Shown piece after piece: positions 25,225 to 34,773 of a DNA stretch of 64,000 bases. Position 1 is the stretch's first letter; the number at the start of each line of letters is the position of its first letter. This stretch comes from PCC-10605 sp964409355 (GTDB lineage Bacteria; Cyanobacteriota; Cyanobacteriia; Cyanobacteriales; Cyanobacteriaceae), in assembly GCA_964409355.1 (NCBI GenBank), contig CAYPDC010000004.1:6772-70771 (forward strand). The letters are read 5' to 3'. The translations under genes and the position numbers were made by a program. The notes under the pieces were generated by a model. The model was not told where the DNA came from and made no database searches. It worked only from the letters and a program-made list of their open reading frames with translations.

Positions 25225-26064
25225 CTACTTCTTCAAATTCTCCCCACCAGAAATAACTTCAGCCGACTGGATGCGATCACCCTGCTTAATTCCTTCAACC
25301 ACATCCATACCTTCGGTAACTCTACCAAAAACGGCATAACTACCATCTAGGAAAGGTAAATCTGCTAAGGTAAAGTAGAATTGAGCGGAAGCAGAATCGG
25401 GCATATTCGATCGAGCCATGGCAATTACTCCATATTCATGCTTTAATTGAGGAGAATCGGCGATAGTTTTACTGTAAATGATGTCAGGAGGAGTTGTGCC
25501 TTCTTTATACTCAGGGCGAATTTCGAGGGGGATATAACGAGCAGTTTTTGTGGTAGGATTGGTATAACTGCCAGTCCCTAAACGACTGGCGGGAATACTG
25601 GGATTAGTGCTTTGAGGATCGCCTCCTTGTGCTACAAAAGGAGTAGGTTCTGTAACGACACGATGGAACATAGAGTTATTATAAACCCCTTGTTGCACTA
25701 AATCAACAAAATTTCCTGCGGTAATGGGAGCATTATTGCCATCGAGTTCAATGGTAACAGATTGCCCGTTAATTTTCATTACTACTGTTGCATTGCCTTC
25801 TAAACGAGGTAAATTCATAGAATTATTATTATTTAAACTAATGTTGTCTTGATTGGCCGTTTCTGCTTGATTGGCATTGGTTTGCGTCGAAGAAAGATTA
25901 TCCTCAGAATTGTTATTTTCTACCTCAGAGGTAGTTGTTTCTTGAGTATTATTATCCACCTTGGAAGTAGCATTTAACTGTTGACATCCTGATAAACCTA
26001 TCATCGTGATTAAACAAAGAACCACGATCAAATTAAGATTTTTATTGAAAGATGAAACTTTCAT
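25225..26064 (-). CDS. Lipoprotein cyclophilin-type peptidyl-prolyl isomerase
   Basis: 279 residues. The N-terminal signal ends in a lipobox, LSGC (Cys about 27), followed by a Ser/Asn/Thr/Glu-rich linker to about residue 85. The cyclophilin domain then has the catalytic-region FHRVV, FVAQGGDP, and the late core SAQFYFTL and AVFGRVTEGMDVV. It catalyses proline cis-trans isomerisation, and acylation would anchor it at a membrane facing the periplasm or lumen. It is convergent with ycf66. Confidence 0.92.
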   Translation of the reverse strand: MKVSSFNKNLNLIVVLCLITMIGLSGCQQLNATSKVDNNTQETTTSEVENNNSEDNLSSTQTNANQAETANQDNISLNNNNSMNLPRLEGNATVVMKINGQSVTIELDGNNAPITAGNFVDLVQQGVYNNSMFHRVVTEPTPFVAQGGDPQSTNPSIPASRLGTGSYTNPTTKTARYIPLEIRPEYKEGTTPPDIIYSKTIADSPQLKHEYGVIAMARSNMPDSASAQFYFTLADLPFLDGSYAVFGRVTEGMDVVEGIKQGDRIQSAEVISGGENLKK

Positions 26065-26161
26065 ATAGCTTTATTTTTCCTCAATTATTATAAATCAAAA
26101 ATAGAGTTAATAATATACTAATATCATTCTCTAAACTATGGTTCTTTGTGCCATAGAGATT

Positions 26162-27940
26162 TCAATAAAATATATCTGAGGCGATCGAATAGCCATTTCT
26201 CCCATGGCGCTTAGTTTGATACAAGGCTTCATCAGCTTTCTTGAGTAGAGAATCAATGGTTTTGCCATGATGAGGATAAATTGCCACTCCGATACTGGTA
26301 GAAGTGTTAATAGTTATTTCATCAAAGACAAAGGGACTACGGATAGACTTTAAAATTCTTTCGATAATTGTAATTAAATGTTCGATCGAGCTTATATTAG
26401 AGAGTAAAGCCACAAATTCATCTCCACCCCAACGGGCAAGGCAATCTCTTTTTTTCAAACAAGACTTGATTCTTTCACTAAAGTTTTTTAATAACATATC
26501 TCCCACATCATGACCATAAGTATCGTTAATTTGTTTAAAATAGTCCACATCAAAAAAAATCAAGGCTAAATTTTTATTGCTTCTTTGAGACACTAGCAGT
26601 TTTTTCCCTGCATATTCTCGAAAATAATTTCTTTTATATAAACCTGTCAAACTATCATGGTATGCTTGAAACTTTAATTGTTCTTCTAATAACTTTCTTT
26701 GGCTAATATCTCTAAATACAGAGCAAAATACTAATTTATTCTGATAATTAATAATACTCATACTTAGTTCCACATATACAGATTTGTTGTCCTTAACTCT
26801 AAAAATTAATTCTTCTCTAAAACTAGATTTAGTTTGCATTAAAAGTCTAAGTTTATGAGTAAAATCAAAACTATTATTATCTATAAAGTTTTCTATTTTT
26901 TGCTCGATTAATTCCTCTAGGGAAAAACCCAGTATTTTAGTTGCTGATTTATTGGCTTCAATTACCTGATGATTGTCAGCAGTGAATAAAAAAATTCCTT
27001 CAGAAGTTTGCTCAACTACTGCTCGATATTTTGCTTCACTATCTTTTAATTTAACTTCTATTTGTTTTCTTTTAGTAAAGTCAAAGATATAAATTCTAAT
27101 AACTTTTAGTTCATGTAAATAATGAATATATTGTTCAAAAATTTTCTGGTGATAGTGAACTTCTCTAACAAATAGATTCCCATGAATTTTCTGATCTGCT
27201 TTAAGTAAATTGACTAAAATAGGATGATTCATTTTTTCATCCTTTAACTCAGGAAATAAAAATTCGGCGGCGGGATTATAATAGGTAATTTTTCCTTGTA
27301 AATTAATTTCAATAATCGGATAAGGACTCAATTCTGCAAAAGAACCTAATTTGGCGATATAACTGTCTATTTCTTCTTGCTCTAAATCTAAATTTTTAAA
27401 ATTATAAATACTATTATTTAATGTTTTTTTCCCATAACTATCTTCATCATGAATACTCTTACTGTCAAAGCTAATCATATTCAAAAAATCTTGATTTTGT
27501 GAACTTTTGTCAATGACAAAAAATCTCGCTTTTGAGTGATCCCCAAAAATAATTAAATCTCCATGTTCTAAATATTTTTCTTCAAATTTATTATGATTAA
27601 TAATCAAGCCATTTTTACTTTTTTGACCTGATAAATTACCGTCAACTATTTTGTAAAAAAAAAGGTTATCTTCCTGATTATATTCTTTGATAATCGTGGC
27701 ATGATTCCGAGACACAGACAAATCTCTGAGAATAATATCCGCATTATGTCGCCTACCAATTTGATATGCAGAATCCTCCAAGTAAATGAGATTATGTTCT
27801 TTGTTATCTTCTAAAATTAATAGATATAAGTATTGATCATTGGGATTATTCTCGTAATTGCTTGTATAGTTGCTGACTTGAGGGGTAATTGTACTGGAAT
27901 CCTCGGAGTTTTGGTTCGGTGAGGAAGATTTTTGTCCCAT
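26162..27940 (-). CDS. FHA-PAS-PAS-GGDEF diguanylate cyclase
   Basis: 592 residues. An FHA domain (about 35-140; YQIGRRHNADIILRDLSVSR and NHA) recognises phosphothreonine. Two PAS domains follow (about 195-290 and 300-415; ITYYNPAAEFLFPE, IFLFTADNHQVIEANKSA), the second with a PAC-like tail. The GGDEF domain (about 425-590) has the active-site RWGGDEFVALL and SIGVAIYP. It would make cyclic-di-GMP under phospho-signal and PAS ligand control. No clear RxxD inhibitory site was seen before GGDEF. FHA fused to GGDEF links Ser/Thr kinase signalling to c-di-GMP. No EAL domain. Confidence 0.9.
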   Translation of the reverse strand: MGQKSSSPNQNSEDSSTITPQVSNYTSNYENNPNDQYLYLLILEDNKEHNLIYLEDSAYQIGRRHNADIILRDLSVSRNHATIIKEYNQEDNLFFYKIVDGNLSGQKSKNGLIINHNKFEEKYLEHGDLIIFGDHSKARFFVIDKSSQNQDFLNMISFDSKSIHDEDSYGKKTLNNSIYNFKNLDLEQEEIDSYIAKLGSFAELSPYPIIEINLQGKITYYNPAAEFLFPELKDEKMNHPILVNLLKADQKIHGNLFVREVHYHQKIFEQYIHYLHELKVIRIYIFDFTKRKQIEVKLKDSEAKYRAVVEQTSEGIFLFTADNHQVIEANKSATKILGFSLEELIEQKIENFIDNNSFDFTHKLRLLMQTKSSFREELIFRVKDNKSVYVELSMSIINYQNKLVFCSVFRDISQRKLLEEQLKFQAYHDSLTGLYKRNYFREYAGKKLLVSQRSNKNLALIFFDVDYFKQINDTYGHDVGDMLLKNFSERIKSCLKKRDCLARWGGDEFVALLSNISSIEHLITIIERILKSIRSPFVFDEITINTSTSIGVAIYPHHGKTIDSLLKKADEALYQTKRHGRNGYSIASDIFY

Positions 27941-28259
27941 TTGTTAATTTTCTCTATTGACATCGATTTTTTATATATTTGCTATTCTCATTATATATTT
28001 TGTTAAATAAATTCTAAAGGTGTTACCGGCAGTCAGTCCTTCAATGGGAGCAATCTTGTCATAATAAGTAACGTCAGTCGATTCCGAATCAACAATTCTC
28101 GTCCTTCCACCGCAGAAGTTGAATAAAAACCGAATGTCTAAATATATGTAAAGATTATTTAAACAGATTGAGAAATAACCCCTAGCATAAACAATAATTT
28201 AGAATTGTTAAGAAGCATTTTTATAGTAACCCGATTATTTAATCAAATAGAATTATCCA
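27941..28259. other. 319-bp gap between divergent genes, with a possible coding relic
   Basis: The minus strand between about 28020 and 28200 holds a start-less frame reading GGRTRIVDSESTDVTYYDKI, then APIEGLTAGNTFRI. This has protein-like composition, unlike the surrounding AT-rich DNA, but I recognise no family. No tRNA, clear promoter or repeat was identified. Confidence 0.3.
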
Positions 28260-29543
28260 ATGAATATTGTAGTATTGGGGCTTTCCCATAAAACCGCCGC
28301 CGTAGAAATCAGAGAAAAGTTAAGTATTCCTGAGCCAAAAATAGAGGACTCTATCCGTCATTTACTAACTTATCCCCATGTAGAGGAAGTGGCAATTATC
28401 AGTACCTGTAACCGTTTAGAAATTTATGCAGTGGTGAAAGAAACGGAACAGGGAGTCAAGGAGATTACCCAGTTTTTAGCGGAAATTGGGCATATACCCA
28501 TACTAGAATTGCGTCGTCATTTATTTATTCTTCTCCATCAAGATACTATTCGTCATTTAATGCGTGTTGCGGCCGGATTAGAAAGTTTAGTGTTAGGGGA
28601 AGGGCAAATTCTGGCACAGGTGAAAACTACCCATAAATTAGGCATGAAGTACAATGGGATGAGCAGACTACTCGATCGCCTCTTTAAACAAGCCATTAGT
28701 GCGGGGAAAAGAGTACGCACAGAAACAAATATCGGTACAGGGGCGGTGTCCATTAGTTCGGCAGCAGTAGAATTAGTGGATACAAAAATAGAAGATTTAT
28801 CCTCCCAAAAAATAGCCATTATTGGTGCGGGAAAAATGTCTCGCTTGTTAGTACAACATTTATTGGCAAAGGGCGTAAATAATATTGCGATCGTCAATCG
28901 CTCTCATCATCGCTCAGAAGAATTGGCAAAACAGTTTCCTCAAGCCCTGTTAAAACTGTACCTATTACAAGATATGATGACTATTGTATCGGAGTCTGAT
29001 ATTGTTTTTACAAGCACTGGGGCAACTCAACCGATTCTCGACAAAAACAACCTTTCTCCCCTCGCAGTCAATCATACCATCATGTTAGTGGATATTTCCG
29101 TCCCCAGAAATGTTGCCAGTGATGTCACCGAATTAGACTTTATCGAATCCTATAACGTTGATGATTTAAAAGCCGTTGTTGCCCAAAACCATGCTAGTCG
29201 TCGAGAAATGGCAAAAGAAGCGGAAAACCTCTTAGAAGAAGAAATTGAGGCATTTGAACTGTGGTGGCAATCCCTCGAAACAGTGCCGACTATTAGTTGT
29301 TTAAGAAGTAAAATTGAGCAGATTCGAGAGCAAGAATTAGAGAAAGCCTTATCGAGATTAGGTTCAGAATTTGCGGAAAAACATCAAGAAGTGATCGAAG
29401 CCTTAACCAGAGGTATTGTCAACAAAATTTTACACGATCCCATGGTACAATTGCGCACTCAGAAGGATATTGAGGCAAGACGCAAAGCCTTACATACCTT
29501 ACAAACTTTATTTGATCTCGAAGTGTCAGAACAGTTGATCTGA
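28260..29543 (+). CDS. hemA: Glutamyl-tRNA reductase
   Basis: 427 residues, starting MNIVVLGLSHKTA. The catalytic Cys lies in STCNRLEIY. Further motifs are LVLGEGQILAQVK, RVRTETNIGTGAVSISSAAVEL, and the NADPH fold IIGAGKMSRL. A dimerisation helix lies at the C-terminus. It reduces glutamyl-tRNA to glutamate-1-semialdehyde, the committed step for heme, chlorophyll and bilins. It sits next to the allophycocyanin operon, convergently, with a strong hairpin between them. Confidence 0.97.
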   Translation: MNIVVLGLSHKTAAVEIREKLSIPEPKIEDSIRHLLTYPHVEEVAIISTCNRLEIYAVVKETEQGVKEITQFLAEIGHIPILELRRHLFILLHQDTIRHLMRVAAGLESLVLGEGQILAQVKTTHKLGMKYNGMSRLLDRLFKQAISAGKRVRTETNIGTGAVSISSAAVELVDTKIEDLSSQKIAIIGAGKMSRLLVQHLLAKGVNNIAIVNRSHHRSEELAKQFPQALLKLYLLQDMMTIVSESDIVFTSTGATQPILDKNNLSPLAVNHTIMLVDISVPRNVASDVTELDFIESYNVDDLKAVVAQNHASRREMAKEAENLLEEEIEAFELWWQSLETVPTISCLRSKIEQIREQELEKALSRLGSEFAEKHQEVIEALTRGIVNKILHDPMVQLRTQKDIEARRKALHTLQTLFDLEVSEQLI

Positions 29544-29611
29544 TTGAGTTTGGGGTTTGGAGTTAAGCTCGAAGATAGAGAAGCACGAAAGATGGATGGG
29601 GGAATCTATAA

Positions 29612-29640
29612 ATAGGGGTTGAATCTTATTCAACCCCTAT
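29612..29640. terminator. Bidirectional hairpin between hemA and apcC
   Basis: ATAGGGGTTGAAT and ATTCAACCCCTAT form a perfect 13-bp stem with a CTT loop, followed by CTTTTATTTTAT on the plus strand. It lies between convergent hemA and apcC. Closely related hairpins follow sqdB (44138) and, more loosely, moeB (16375). Confidence 0.75.
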
Positions 29641-29749
29641 AAACCTTTTATTTTATATTTTAAATCGTTAGTTTTAGTGCAAAAAAATAAGAGTAGAATA
29701 ACCTTCCACCCTCATTCATGATTAGATTGAAAAACAACCTTATGTATTC

Positions 29750-29953
29750 TTATTTTAAACCAGTATTAGTACCGGGACGACCAGTAGCTAATTCAACTTT
29801 AACAATAGAGCCACCCATTTTCTGGATTCTTTGTTGTTCTTTGAACCAGTTTTCGTAGGGAACTAATTTGGTAAAATAGGTGTTTTGTAATTCTCTTTGA
29901 GTTCTGATTCTGGTTTGACTTGGTACACAAGCAGTTACTTTAAACATTCTCAT
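29750..29953 (-). CDS. apcC: Allophycocyanin core linker LC7.8
   Basis: 67 residues, MRMFKVTACVPSQTRIRTQR through GGSIVKVELATGRPGTN, the standard length and sequence of ApcC. It caps and stabilises the allophycocyanin trimers of the phycobilisome core. It is third in the apcABC operon, 223 bp after apcB, which is typical of a processed or partly attenuated end gene. AGGAGCA before the start serves as ribosome-binding site. Confidence 0.97.
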   Translation of the reverse strand: MRMFKVTACVPSQTRIRTQRELQNTYFTKLVPYENWFKEQQRIQKMGGSIVKVELATGRPGTNTGLK

Positions 29954-30176
29954 GGGGCAATGCTCCTTAAATAGTTATTAAAAACTTTAAACTATATCTA
30001 AAAAAAATTATTTGTAAAATCTTATCTATTTATGGCACGGTTAGGAGTCAAGAGTCAATGCTAAATCAACAAAGCCAAAAAGAGGTTCAATTAAACTAGC
30101 ACTCACTCTGGACATTCCTAACCTTAATAGTTAAGCCTTAAGCGACAAAATGACTAATGGATAATCGATCGTCAAA

Positions 30177-30662
30177 TTAGCTTAAGCCAGAGCAAATGTA
30201 GTCGAAGTAAACACCCATTTCTTTACCAGCGTCAGCACCGACTAAACTAGCGGTAACTTCTTTCATAGCTTGGATAGCTTGAATGGTGGAGCTAATGGGT
30301 ACACCTAAAGAGTTGTAGGTTTCTTTTAAACCGTTTAATACGCGCTCATCTAAGATAGAAGCATCACCAGCTAACATTGCATAAGTAGCATAACGGAGAT
30401 AGTAGTCTAAGTCACGGATACAAGCAGCGTAACGACGGGTGGTGTACATATTGCCACCGGGACGGGTTACGTCGGAGTATAATAAGGATTTAGCTACAGC
30501 TTCTTTCACGATCGTAGCAGCGTTTGCACTGATTACACTAGCGGCACGAACACGGAGTTGTCCTGTTTGGAAGTAGGTTTTGAGTTTGCCTAAAGAACCA
30601 GCGTCGAGGTATTTACCTTGTACGTCAGAAGAGTTGATTACAGCAGTAATTGCGTCTTGCAT
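30177..30662 (-). CDS. apcB: Allophycocyanin beta subunit
   Basis: 161 residues. The phycocyanobilin-binding Cys lies in AACIRDLDYYLRYATYAM, with the globin-like fold ends MQDAITAVINSSD and GVYFDYICSGLS. It partners ApcA in (alpha-beta)3 trimers that pass excitation energy to photosystem II. 108 bp separates it from apcA in the same orientation. The upstream AAGGAAAT-type site before the ATG is a plausible ribosome-binding site. Confidence 0.98.
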   Translation of the reverse strand: MQDAITAVINSSDVQGKYLDAGSLGKLKTYFQTGQLRVRAASVISANAATIVKEAVAKSLLYSDVTRPGGNMYTTRRYAACIRDLDYYLRYATYAMLAGDASILDERVLNGLKETYNSLGVPISSTIQAIQAMKEVTASLVGADAGKEMGVYFDYICSGLS

Positions 30663-30770
30663 TGTTATTTCCTTTGTTTACTTAAATGAACTTTTGCTTA
30701 CTGTTTGAGCAGTGTAAAATTATGGGTTAAATAGGAGAGAACGAAATTAATTATTAATTAAATTCTAATC

Positions 30771-31256
30771 CTATTGCATAGCACCGATAACGTAGTCGAA
30801 GTAAGTACCAGCTTCGGAAGCATCTTCAGCAGACATTAAAGCGGTAGCAACTTCTTTCATTTCACGCACACTTTGAGATACAGCACCGACGTCAGTACCC
30901 AAAGATTTGTACATTTCTTTTACACCCACTAAACCGATTTCTTCGATGGGGGTGACATCACCAGCCACTACACCATAGGAGATTAAACGTAGGTAGTAGT
31001 CCATGTCACGTAAGCAAGTAGCGGTCATTTCTTCGCCGTAAGCGTTTCCGCCGGGAGATACAACATCAGGACGTTTTTGGAAGAGGCGATCGCCCGCTTC
31101 TTTAACGATACGCTCACGAGCACCAGTTAAGGTTTCAGCGATGCGTAAACGGGTTTCACCGGAGGTAACGAATGCTTTGATTCTGTCTAACTCACCGGGG
31201 CTTAAATAACGTGCTTCTGCGTCAGCATTCACGATGGATTTCGTGACAATACTCAT
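30771..31256 (-). CDS. apcA: Allophycocyanin alpha subunit
   Basis: 161 residues, MSIVTKSIVNADAEARYLSP to GTYFDYVIGAMQ, with the chromophore Cys in TATCLRDMDYYLRLISYGVV. It is first gene of apcABC. A strong GGAGGA lies 7 bp before the start. It forms the phycobilisome core with ApcB and LCM; apcE is not in this window. Confidence 0.98.
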   Translation of the reverse strand: MSIVTKSIVNADAEARYLSPGELDRIKAFVTSGETRLRIAETLTGARERIVKEAGDRLFQKRPDVVSPGGNAYGEEMTATCLRDMDYYLRLISYGVVAGDVTPIEEIGLVGVKEMYKSLGTDVGAVSQSVREMKEVATALMSAEDASEAGTYFDYVIGAMQ

Positions 31257-31380
31257 TTATGGATTCCTCCAAATAATTGATTAAATACTATTTTTTTATT
31301 AAACCAGAAATTCCGTTAAGCAGGTCTGGCATAAGCAAAAACCTTGACCAATTTCTGGCTAGGGTTTTCCGCTTCCAATC

Positions 31381-31409
31381 AGTATAACCTTTTAAGGTTA
31401 TTTTTACTG
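31381..31409 (-). promoter_or_regulatory. Candidate apcA promoter
   Basis: On the minus strand a TATACT hexamer (31381-31386) lies just after an AACCTTAAAAGGTT inverted repeat, with CAGTAA in the -35 position. This is about 125 bp upstream of the apcA start, leaving a long leader as usual for phycobilisome genes. The rest of the 369-bp divergent gap (31257-31625) shows no gene. Confidence 0.4.
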
Positions 31410-31625
31410 ACTATTTTTTGTTCAGAGGCTTAACATCTCTTCGCTGATCATTTTGCGATATGATGTCACCCTTCGCCTCATTTTCTTAACACTTTTTAAC
31501 ATTTAATTTAATATCTTCTATCGAATCACGTCTTCGGCTCAAGATAGTTGTATCAAACTCAGGTAAAATTGATCATAAAATAAACTGTCGGAAATATATT
31601 TTAATTGCTATTTACCAGAGGTTTC

Positions 31626-32357
31626 ATGAAAAAAATATTTGTGTTCTTGGCTTTGTTGATCTGTTTAACTGGTTGTGTACGCTATGATGTCGGTATCGAA
31701 TTTCCTCAAGCCAACAGTGGTACAATGATTCAACACATTAAATTAGGGGAACAATTAACTAACTTTAGTGAGAAGGAAGCTAGTAATTGGTTAAACAGTA
31801 TTGAACGTCGTGCTTTTAAATTACATGGTAAAAGTAAACGCATTTCTCCTGAAGAATTAGTCGTAAGTATTCCCTTCAATAATGGTCAAGATTTAGTCAA
31901 AAAATTTAATCAGTTTTTTATTCCTGAATTAACTAAAAATTCTCAGAAAAGTCAAGTAGATAATGATTCTAATAGTCTTTTCGACCTGTCTGCAAAAATG
32001 TCTATTAATCAAAATAATTTATTTTTGATCGAGAGAAATATCCTTAATTTTAACGCAGATTTAACTCCTTTAGGCGTAGTTTCTAGTGAAGGAAATATTA
32101 TCATTTCTTCGGGAGACTTAATCGATTTACAGATTCAACTTAACTTTCCTTTTGGGGCAAAAATACTCACTAATGAGTTTGCTACATGGGAGAAATTACC
32201 CAATCAACAATATCATATTCAGTTATCCGCAGGACAAGTTAATCAGTTAACCGCCATTTTTTGGCTTCCTAATTATATCGGTTTGGGTACAGGTGCGATC
32301 GCGCTTGTCATTCTTCTCGGATTCTATTTAAAATACCAAAAACTACCCTTAACTTAA
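31626..32357 (+). CDS. DUF3153 lipoprotein
   Basis: 243 residues from the ATG at 31626, with AGAGG upstream; an earlier in-frame start would push the signal peptide inward. It has a lipoprotein signal with lipobox LTGC. The extracytoplasmic domain starts VRYDVGIEFPQANSG, and a C-terminal membrane helix (LGTGAIALVILLGFYLKY) is followed by a short tail. This matches the cyanobacterial/plant DUF3153 family, whose role is not established. It is divergent from apcA. Confidence 0.82.
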   Translation: MKKIFVFLALLICLTGCVRYDVGIEFPQANSGTMIQHIKLGEQLTNFSEKEASNWLNSIERRAFKLHGKSKRISPEELVVSIPFNNGQDLVKKFNQFFIPELTKNSQKSQVDNDSNSLFDLSAKMSINQNNLFLIERNILNFNADLTPLGVVSSEGNIIISSGDLIDLQIQLNFPFGAKILTNEFATWEKLPNQQYHIQLSAGQVNQLTAIFWLPNYIGLGTGAIALVILLGFYLKYQKLPLT

Positions 32358-32416
32358 AAATATTTTCTATTTGAGGTTGCATTTCTTCAAAAAAAGAGTT
32401 ATTATAGTATATGCGT

Positions 32417-32490
<74 letters not shown>

Positions 32491-32537
32491 TTTTTTAATC
32501 TTAGACATCTCCAGAGATTATTTTCGTTAGCTCGTAA

Positions 32538-32557
32538 GGGCATAATATATTATGCCC
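32538..32557. terminator. Perfect 20-bp palindrome between tRNA and dacB-like gene
   Basis: GGGCATAATA followed by TATTATGCCC is fully self-complementary. It lies between the tRNA and a convergent gene. There is no T-run, so it could be a terminator, a processing hairpin or a protein site. Confidence 0.45.
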
Positions 32558-32598
32558 GTATTGGCTTCAGTCCTTAAAATGTCTATTATTAGGGGTGT

Positions 32599-34086
32599 CT
32601 ATTGTATTGCTAGGCATTGATTTGAACTTGCCAAAATTTTAACCATATTATCAATAGTATCTCTTAATTCTCTACTGCTAGATACAGAGTTGTTGGCAAT
32701 AATGGTAAAAATAAGTTTATTCTTATAATTAGCATATAGATAACCAGATAAAGCAGAAACCCCCGTTAAAGTCCCCGTTTTTGCCCACAAATTACCATTG
32801 AGATCATTTTCATTAACAAACCGATTTTTCAGAGTACCATTAACTCCAGCTAAACTAAGAGAATTTCTAAAAATATCACCATAATTGCTATTTTCCATTA
32901 ACTTTAATAAAGTTATTAAACTTTGAGGAGTAACTAAATTTTGACGGGATAAACCTGATCCATCTTTCAATTTATAACCTTCTGAAGATATACCCAATGT
33001 GTCCAAGATTTTTTTCTGAGAAGTAAACTTATCCTCAGAGTCCGTTGCTAAATAATTTAATAAAATTTCTGCATATAAATTATTACTATCCTGATTAGTG
33101 ACAGTAATTAACTCTTGAGTATTAGGTGATTGAATTTCTAATAATAAATCTGCATCATCTAAATTAAAATTTTCCCTTTCATTTACAATATTTATCTCTC
33201 TTACTTTAATCTGGTTTTTAGCCAAAATGTCTATCAAAGAATCCTGAAAATATCGACTAGGATTAGGAATCGATAACCGCCAATTATCATCTCTATTATC
33301 AATAGGTAAATTTCCTTGAATTTTTAACTTTGCTTCCAATCCTGTAGGATTTAAACTAATAGTATATTTTTCATTTTCATTAACAGTAATTCCCTCATTA
33401 AGAATTAACCATTGTTTTCCTGCTAATTCATCTTCCCACTTTAAAACCACTACTTCATTGACTTTATTCGGAGTTAAAGTTAAAGTAACAGTATTTTCTT
33501 CTAAAATTAAACTATTAACAGGAACAGCATAATAAAAATATAAATCAGAAAATTCCCAACTATTATTAAAGGGATATTCCATTAATTTATTTTCGATTAA
33601 AGTAATTTTATTGACATAGTTAATATTTAATTCTTTTAGTTTATTAACAATACTTTCTAAGTCAGATTTTTGGAAACTAGGATCGCCCTTTCCCCAAATA
33701 ATTAATTCTTCTATTTCTTTCCCATTTTTTATTATATAAACTGGAGTCTTTATCTTAAAATCATCCCCTAATTTCAATAAAAAAGCGGCGGTTGTAAACA
33801 ATTTTGTATTAGAGGCAGGAATAAAATATTTATCCTCATTTAACTTATATAAAATCTGACTATTTTCAATATTTTCTACTAAAATTCCCCAATTTTCCTT
33901 ACTTCTTTCTGGTTGTTTGATAATGTCATCCATGGCAGACACTAAATCTTGAATACAAACTTGATTATGATTATCTTCTAATAATTCTTTTGTTTGTGCC
34001 TGACTAATTAAATTCTGCGAAAATAAGCTATAAATACTAAAACAAGTAGAAAGTAATATGCTTTTAAATTCTAATGGATTTTTCAT
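32599..34086 (-). CDS. dacB: D-alanyl-D-alanine carboxypeptidase/endopeptidase (PBP4, class C)
   Basis: About 495 residues from the ATG at 34086, chosen because MKNPLEFKSILLSTCF begins a good Sec signal; an in-frame ATG at 34149 would put 21 polar residues before it. All three serine-peptidase motifs are present: SNTK (SxxK) in PASNTKLFTTAAFLL, SRQN (SxN) in DGSGLSRQN, and KTG in WAKTGTLTGVS. A large insertion domain sits between the first and second motifs, as in PBP4. It trims or cleaves peptidoglycan cross-links in the periplasm. Confidence 0.9.
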   Translation of the reverse strand: MKNPLEFKSILLSTCFSIYSLFSQNLISQAQTKELLEDNHNQVCIQDLVSAMDDIIKQPERSKENWGILVENIENSQILYKLNEDKYFIPASNTKLFTTAAFLLKLGDDFKIKTPVYIIKNGKEIEELIIWGKGDPSFQKSDLESIVNKLKELNINYVNKITLIENKLMEYPFNNSWEFSDLYFYYAVPVNSLILEENTVTLTLTPNKVNEVVVLKWEDELAGKQWLILNEGITVNENEKYTISLNPTGLEAKLKIQGNLPIDNRDDNWRLSIPNPSRYFQDSLIDILAKNQIKVREINIVNERENFNLDDADLLLEIQSPNTQELITVTNQDSNNLYAEILLNYLATDSEDKFTSQKKILDTLGISSEGYKLKDGSGLSRQNLVTPQSLITLLKLMENSNYGDIFRNSLSLAGVNGTLKNRFVNENDLNGNLWAKTGTLTGVSALSGYLYANYKNKLIFTIIANNSVSSSRELRDTIDNMVKILASSNQCLAIQ

Positions 34087-34231
34087 CGATAAAAGTTTTA
34101 TATATACAACAAAAAAATGTCGAGGAATGAATCTTCGACACTCAATCATTATATTATTCTTTTATTCACAACCCATATTAGGGATTGAATTATCTTCAAA
34201 CCGCCTATTTACAGCACTTTTTGAGTAGTGC

Positions 34232-34384
34232 CTATTTAGTATAATAACGTTTTTCTGCTTCTAGCTGTTGAACTAAGGCATTTTGTCCATTTGCTTTCGC
34301 AACTTCTAAACGATGCTCTAAACTTTTGAGTAAGTTTGTTCTGTGAGCTTGACGTGCATTTTCAAGAGCTTTTTGACTAATCAT
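34232..34384 (-). CDS. 50-residue cyanobacterial protein, possibly PirA-like
   Basis: This is a short frame with a strong AGGAGA ribosome-binding site. The product starts MISQKALENARQAH and continues RTNLLKSLEHRLEVAKANGQ, then ends LVQQLEAEKRYYTK. It is charged, helical, and without a signal or membrane segment. Length and the LEHRLEVA...QLEAE pattern recall the small cyanobacterial family that, from memory, includes PirA (about 51 residues), which binds PII and controls arginine synthesis. That match is uncertain. Supporting context is the neighbouring glutamine-riboswitch-controlled gene, another nitrogen regulator. Confidence 0.55.
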   Translation of the reverse strand: MISQKALENARQAHRTNLLKSLEHRLEVAKANGQNALVQQLEAEKRYYTK

Positions 34385-34592
34385 TTTCTTTTCTCCTATA
34401 TTATTTAATATTATTTAACAATAGACTTCTCCAAAAATAATAGTTTTTGAACAGTATTTCGGGCTTCTAGCCCGATTGATGGAGATGTCTAATAATTATG
34501 AGAGGAAATGCGAATAAAGTGCGATCGCAAAGGAATTTACTACGCAGCACGCACCTCAGCAATCCTCCCATGCAAAAACCCGTTATTATCTA

Positions 34593-34739
34593 CTATTGAA
34601 GTCCGACTTGTTCAGACACTCTTTCCAACATAGTAGCCTGACGATGACTTTTCCGTTGACGACTATCAACCATTAATAAACGAGCTTGTTGACCGATGGA
34701 ACTGATATTATTGGTAGTCTGATTTAATTTAGCGTTCAT
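34593..34739 (-). CDS. 48-residue glutamine synthetase inactivating factor-like protein (IF7/IF17 class)
   Basis: The ORF starts at the ATG at 34739 behind GAGGAGG. The sequence MNAKLNQTTNNISSIGQQAR continues LLMVDSRQRKSHRQATMLER and VSEQVGLQ. The pattern AR-LM---RQ----RQ--ML-R---E-G, rich in Arg and Lys, fits the inactivating factors GifA (IF7) and the C-terminal part of GifB (IF17). These bind and block type I glutamine synthetase when nitrogen is plentiful. The leader carries a glutamine riboswitch, as known for gifB. At 48 residues it is shorter than IF7 (65). I leave gifA versus gifB open. Confidence 0.7.
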   Translation of the reverse strand: MNAKLNQTTNNISSIGQQARLLMVDSRQRKSHRQATMLERVSEQVGLQ

Positions 34740-34773
34740 GATTCGCCTCCTCTAAGTTTCGATGAGTTTAGAT

